Part shown: in pieces, positions 61,504-64,000 of the stretch
Numbering within the stretch: the first letter of the stretch is position 1
Layout: every line of letters starts with the position of its first letter
Assembly (NCBI GenBank): GCA_024233835.1
Contig: JACKPC010000003.1
Span: forward strand, 218,501 to 282,500
Reading direction: 5' to 3'
Length of the DNA stretch: 64,000 nucleotides
Source of the DNA: Leptospiraceae bacterium
Lineage (GTDB): Bacteria; Spirochaetota; Leptospiria; Leptospirales; Leptospiraceae
The notes under the pieces: generated by a model
What the model was told of the DNA's origin: nothing
Databases searched by the model: none
Seen by the model: the letters and a program-made list of their open reading frames with translations, nothing else
Program-made: the position numbers and the translations under genes

Positions 61504-61841
61504 CAGGCATATGTAAATTTTTCATATACAATCTCATTCTCATTCATAAATTTCCCAAATTGGGAATAGGCTTCATTGATACTAAAGCGATTCTTTAAAC
61601 TCTGTAGAAGAGCGGTTTTATCTCCTATGTGCAAATGGAATAAGGGATAGAACTTCTTAACTTCTTCGGGTTCTATGGTATAAAAATACTCGTAATCCAA
61701 ATCCCCCCAGGCTTCTTCTACCATCGGACCTACATCGTAGCCTTCAAAAATTAGCTGTTCCTGTTCATTGAAATACAGTTCCATTGTGATTTTTATGCCG
61801 GAGCCATGAAAAGAGTAGAGTGTGATTTTTTCCATAATCAA
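61503..61841 (-). CDS. Hypothetical small acidic protein (112 aa)
   Basis: The product is acidic and rich in aromatic residues (MVEEAWGDLDYEYFYTIEP), with a helical C-terminus. No signal peptide, cysteine or membrane segment. Its stop overlaps the start of the MASE1-CHASE kinase by 1 bp, so the two are probably coupled; a role with the kinase is only an inference. The family is not recognised. Confidence 0.6.
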   Translation of the reverse strand: MIMEKITLYSFHGSGIKITMELYFNEQEQLIFEGYDVGPMVEEAWGDLDYEYFYTIEPEEVKKFYPLFHLHIGDKTALLQSLKNRFSINEAYSQFGKFMNENEIVYEKFTYA

Positions 61842-61850
61842 TCAAACAAA

Positions 61851-63020
61851 TCATTCTTCTAATTCTTCTACAAGCTTTTTTTTCCAATCACCAAAAAAAT
61901 CATGAGTATCCTTTTCTTTCTTTTCTCTTCGAAACGGATTAAATTTCTGTCTCAGGTTGTAAGTATAGGAAGCGAAGCTTAAGTTTGTTTTTGTCTGATT
62001 ATGAATCAGTTTTGTTTCGAAACGATTCCCTCCGAAGGGTGAAACAGGACAAACCAGGTCAAAATAATCTTTTAAATAGGAATTCATATCTCCCGGAATA
62101 AATATATCCACAAGTTTTTCCGGTAGGAGATAAAATAGTCTTCCCTCGATAGAATATTCCGGATAGTTTGTATAATGTCCGCTAATAATTTCTTTGTCTT
62201 TTTGTAGGTGTAGAAATATCGTATAACGTAAATTGTTAACTTTTATTTTCATTCCCAAAAAACGCAGTGTAAAGCGTATCTTAAAACTGATACGTTTCAG
62301 GTTTTCATATAGGCCGGGATTTTTAAACTGAGTATCTATAAAAGTATAATGAATACCATTCGAAGTACTAAAGAGGCGGCTGTGATACTGTCCGTTGAAA
62401 AAAATAGGAACTTCGAAGTCTATCATAGAAAGGCGCTTGTTTAAATCAGAAAAAAAGATAGGGTAATTTTTTTGAAGAGAATCGGATAATAAAAACGAGA
62501 GACTTCCCGGTTTTATAGAGCAAGAAAAATTGTTGCAAAGAAATTTGTATGTACTGCTTTTTTGCAACTTAAGACTGAAATTTTCTCGTAGAGAATTTTC
62601 ATGCAGAAGTTTCCACCATTGTATGAAATCATATACTGCATAAGGGCTGAATTGTAAATTAGCAGAACGCTTGATTTCATAAATTTCTTTTGTATCCAAT
62701 GTTCTAGGGCTGAAGCGCACATGCAAGGAATATTGACTCTCTTTGTCCTTAAAATAAAAGTTTTGAAACGAAGGAAGGTAAGTATTATCTCTAATTTTCA
62801 CATTGCCCGAATAAGCAGTAGTTGTTTTGCTTTGAAAAAGATTCGACTCCTCTGTTTGGGAAAGACTTCCGAAGAGGCGATGATAAGCTTTTTCATCTTT
62901 ATTTTGTAAAGACTCCTGGGAGGAAAAGTAATCTTTCCAGTAATTCGAATGTAAATTATTCCTGTATAAGCAGGAATTGAAAAAGAAACTCAGAGATAAA
63001 AAGAATAGAACTTGATACAT
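61851..63020 (-). CDS. Hypothetical lipoprotein
   Basis: The N-terminus YQVLFFLSLSFFFNSC ends in a lipobox-like NSC with Cys17, typical of relaxed spirochaete lipoboxes. The remaining ~370 residues are rich in Lys, Ser, Phe and Tyr, with many beta-like segments and a Lys/Glu-rich end. No domain is recognised. It starts ~100 bp after the deacetylase stop and may belong to the same unit. Confidence 0.65.
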   Translation of the reverse strand: MYQVLFFLSLSFFFNSCLYRNNLHSNYWKDYFSSQESLQNKDEKAYHRLFGSLSQTEESNLFQSKTTTAYSGNVKIRDNTYLPSFQNFYFKDKESQYSLHVRFSPRTLDTKEIYEIKRSANLQFSPYAVYDFIQWWKLLHENSLRENFSLKLQKSSTYKFLCNNFSCSIKPGSLSFLLSDSLQKNYPIFFSDLNKRLSMIDFEVPIFFNGQYHSRLFSTSNGIHYTFIDTQFKNPGLYENLKRISFKIRFTLRFLGMKIKVNNLRYTIFLHLQKDKEIISGHYTNYPEYSIEGRLFYLLPEKLVDIFIPGDMNSYLKDYFDLVCPVSPFGGNRFETKLIHNQTKTNLSFASYTYNLRQKFNPFRREKKEKDTHDFFGDWKKKLVEELEE

Positions 63021-63118
63021 ACGTAAAAACTAAAGGACAGTTCAGAATCGTAAAGGAAATTTTTTGATTTGCTCGGCCAAAATCCTGTCCGACAATTTGT
63101 TTTTTATTGATTGGGAGT

Positions 63119-63988
63119 TTAGTTCTTTGGGAGTTCCTTGTTTTTCGCATGTTTCCAGATAAAATATTCACGAATCGTTTGAAATTTATAATTTTGTTCT
63201 TTAAATAATTTAATAAGCTCCGGTAAAACTTCCAGGGAGGTATTATGGGTATCATGAAAAAGGATAATGAGACCTTTGCCATTTACTTCATTCCGGATAT
63301 GCTGATACATTTTCTTTCGTTTTTTTTGAAAAGCTAATGAAGTCGGGTTTATTCTTTTTCCTTCTTCGTACCATTCACCCGAAACCCAGTCATTAGCATC
63401 TTTTGAATTTAGATTCCACATAACAATAATTCCTTCATTTTTTAATATGTTCAAAACACGCTGTCTTTCCTTTTCACTTCGATTTCCTTTCCAGGGAATT
63501 CCAAAAGGAGGACGTATGAAAATCATTTTAGGACTCCGGGTGCCAAGGGCCTCGTCTAAAAGTTCTTGATTGAGTTGAATTTCGTGAAGAATTTTTTTAT
63601 CGGATAGACCGGACAGATTTGGATGGGAAAAAGTATGGTTCCCGATAACATGTCCTTCTTGAACCATTCGAATCAAAGGAGTTTTAAAAACCTGGAACCG
63701 GCTTTTTTCTTTTTTCAATTTAGCACAAATAAAAAAGGTAGCTCGAATATTCTCCTTATTTAATATATCAAGAATTTTAGAACTTAGAAATGTAGGTCCA
63801 TCATCAAAAGTTAGGTATACTGTTCTATCCGGTATTTCTTCTTTACCGGAATAAATAACTGTATAGGGAGGGGAGTAAGGAAAGATTTCTGTGTTCTCTT
63901 TTTTTTTAAAGAAATAGTTATGGATACTGCTACAGGAAGTATAAACCATCCCTAAAATGCAAAAAGCTAAAAAACGTAGAGGATACAT
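63119..63988 (-). CDS. Polysaccharide deacetylase family lipoprotein
   Basis: The N-terminal FLAFCILGMVYTSC gives a lipoprotein signal with Cys19. The NodB-homology domain has motif 1 TFDDGP (Asp62, Asp63), motif 2 HTFSHPNL (His118, His122), motif 3 RPPFG and a final LFHDTH motif. It should remove N-acetyl groups from a cell-surface polysaccharide such as peptidoglycan or chitin-like glycans on the periplasmic or outer surface. The substrate is not known. Length (289 aa) and motifs are complete. The start ATG 63988 leaves only 12 bp to the window end. Confidence 0.9.
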   Translation of the reverse strand: MYPLRFLAFCILGMVYTSCSSIHNYFFKKKENTEIFPYSPPYTVIYSGKEEIPDRTVYLTFDDGPTFLSSKILDILNKENIRATFFICAKLKKEKSRFQVFKTPLIRMVQEGHVIGNHTFSHPNLSGLSDKKILHEIQLNQELLDEALGTRSPKMIFIRPPFGIPWKGNRSEKERQRVLNILKNEGIIVMWNLNSKDANDWVSGEWYEEGKRINPTSLAFQKKRKKMYQHIRNEVNGKGLIILFHDTHNTSLEVLPELIKLFKEQNYKFQTIREYFIWKHAKNKELPKN

Positions 63989-64000
63989 ATGGAGTTGAAT

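Noticed and set aside
1..64000. tRNA, rRNA, riboswitch or CRISPR genes
   Set aside because: No tRNA-like T-loop/CCA pattern, rRNA motif, known riboswitch element or CRISPR spacing was found on reading both strands; a covariance-model scan would be needed to be sure.

Overview
The window looks like chromosome of a Leptospira-like spirochaete (order Leptospirales), about 35-40% G+C. The reasons are the gene families present: a FYDLN-type protein next to miaA and hfq, a 29-residue AURKAIP1/COX24-type ribosomal mini-protein, 7TMR-DISM cyclases, spirochaete-style lipoproteins, a GNAT-nitrilase fusion, and many hybrid histidine kinases and GAF regulators. The assignment rests on protein families read by eye, not on a database search.

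Layout. 1-3.7 kb: the end of a hypothetical gene, then a two-gene RNA-repair operon (HD-Pnk end-healing enzyme plus ATP-dependent RNA ligase), then a convergent methyltransferase. 3.8-11.5 kb (+): membrane adenylate cyclase, CPA2-type antiporter, a small protein, a biotin-dependent carboxylase and a eukaryote-like glycogen branching enzyme, several with overlapping ends. 11.5-18.2 kb (-): a GAF/PAS hybrid histidine kinase directly followed by a REC-HD-GYP regulator, a secreted protein and a GNAT-nitrilase fusion. 18.2-29.4 kb (+): core genes (FYDLN protein, miaA, hfq, manC, bS22-like, cheW, an anti-sigma-type ATPase, uvrB, a GAF-sigma54 activator, a redoxin and a TPR protein).

29.5-40.4 kb is accessory DNA. 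It holds an alcohol-dehydrogenase-like gene, an IS66 remnant, and what I read as an integrase-less integron cassette array: three attC-like sites and two cassettes read on the minus strand. Cassette 1 carries a 7TMR-DISM cyclase. Cassette 2 carries a TetR-controlled DUF1330-TfoX unit lying between two diverged direct repeats. A MITE-like palindrome follows, then a DDE-type IS split by a complete IS21-family element.

40.4-46.7 kb: DUF917 protein, YiiX-like papain-fold protein, a second 7TMR-DISM cyclase, rsmH, a HIT protein and cheR, with tightly packed or overlapping convergent ends. 46.7-58.8 kb is the most unusual region: two tandem genes for very large exported proteins with ankyrin repeats, WD40 propellers, an Ig-like linker and a C-terminal caspase-like (C14) protease. 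The second was disrupted by an IS3-family element; its 3-bp target duplication can be read, and precise excision would restore a 1983-codon frame. 58.8-64 kb (-): MASE1-CHASE hybrid histidine kinase, a small protein, a lipoprotein and a lipoprotein-type polysaccharide deacetylase.

The genes suggest a signalling-rich free-living organism: three class III cyclases, two hybrid kinases, an HD-GYP protein, cheW and cheR, with active recent mobile-element traffic. No tRNA, rRNA or CRISPR array was seen.
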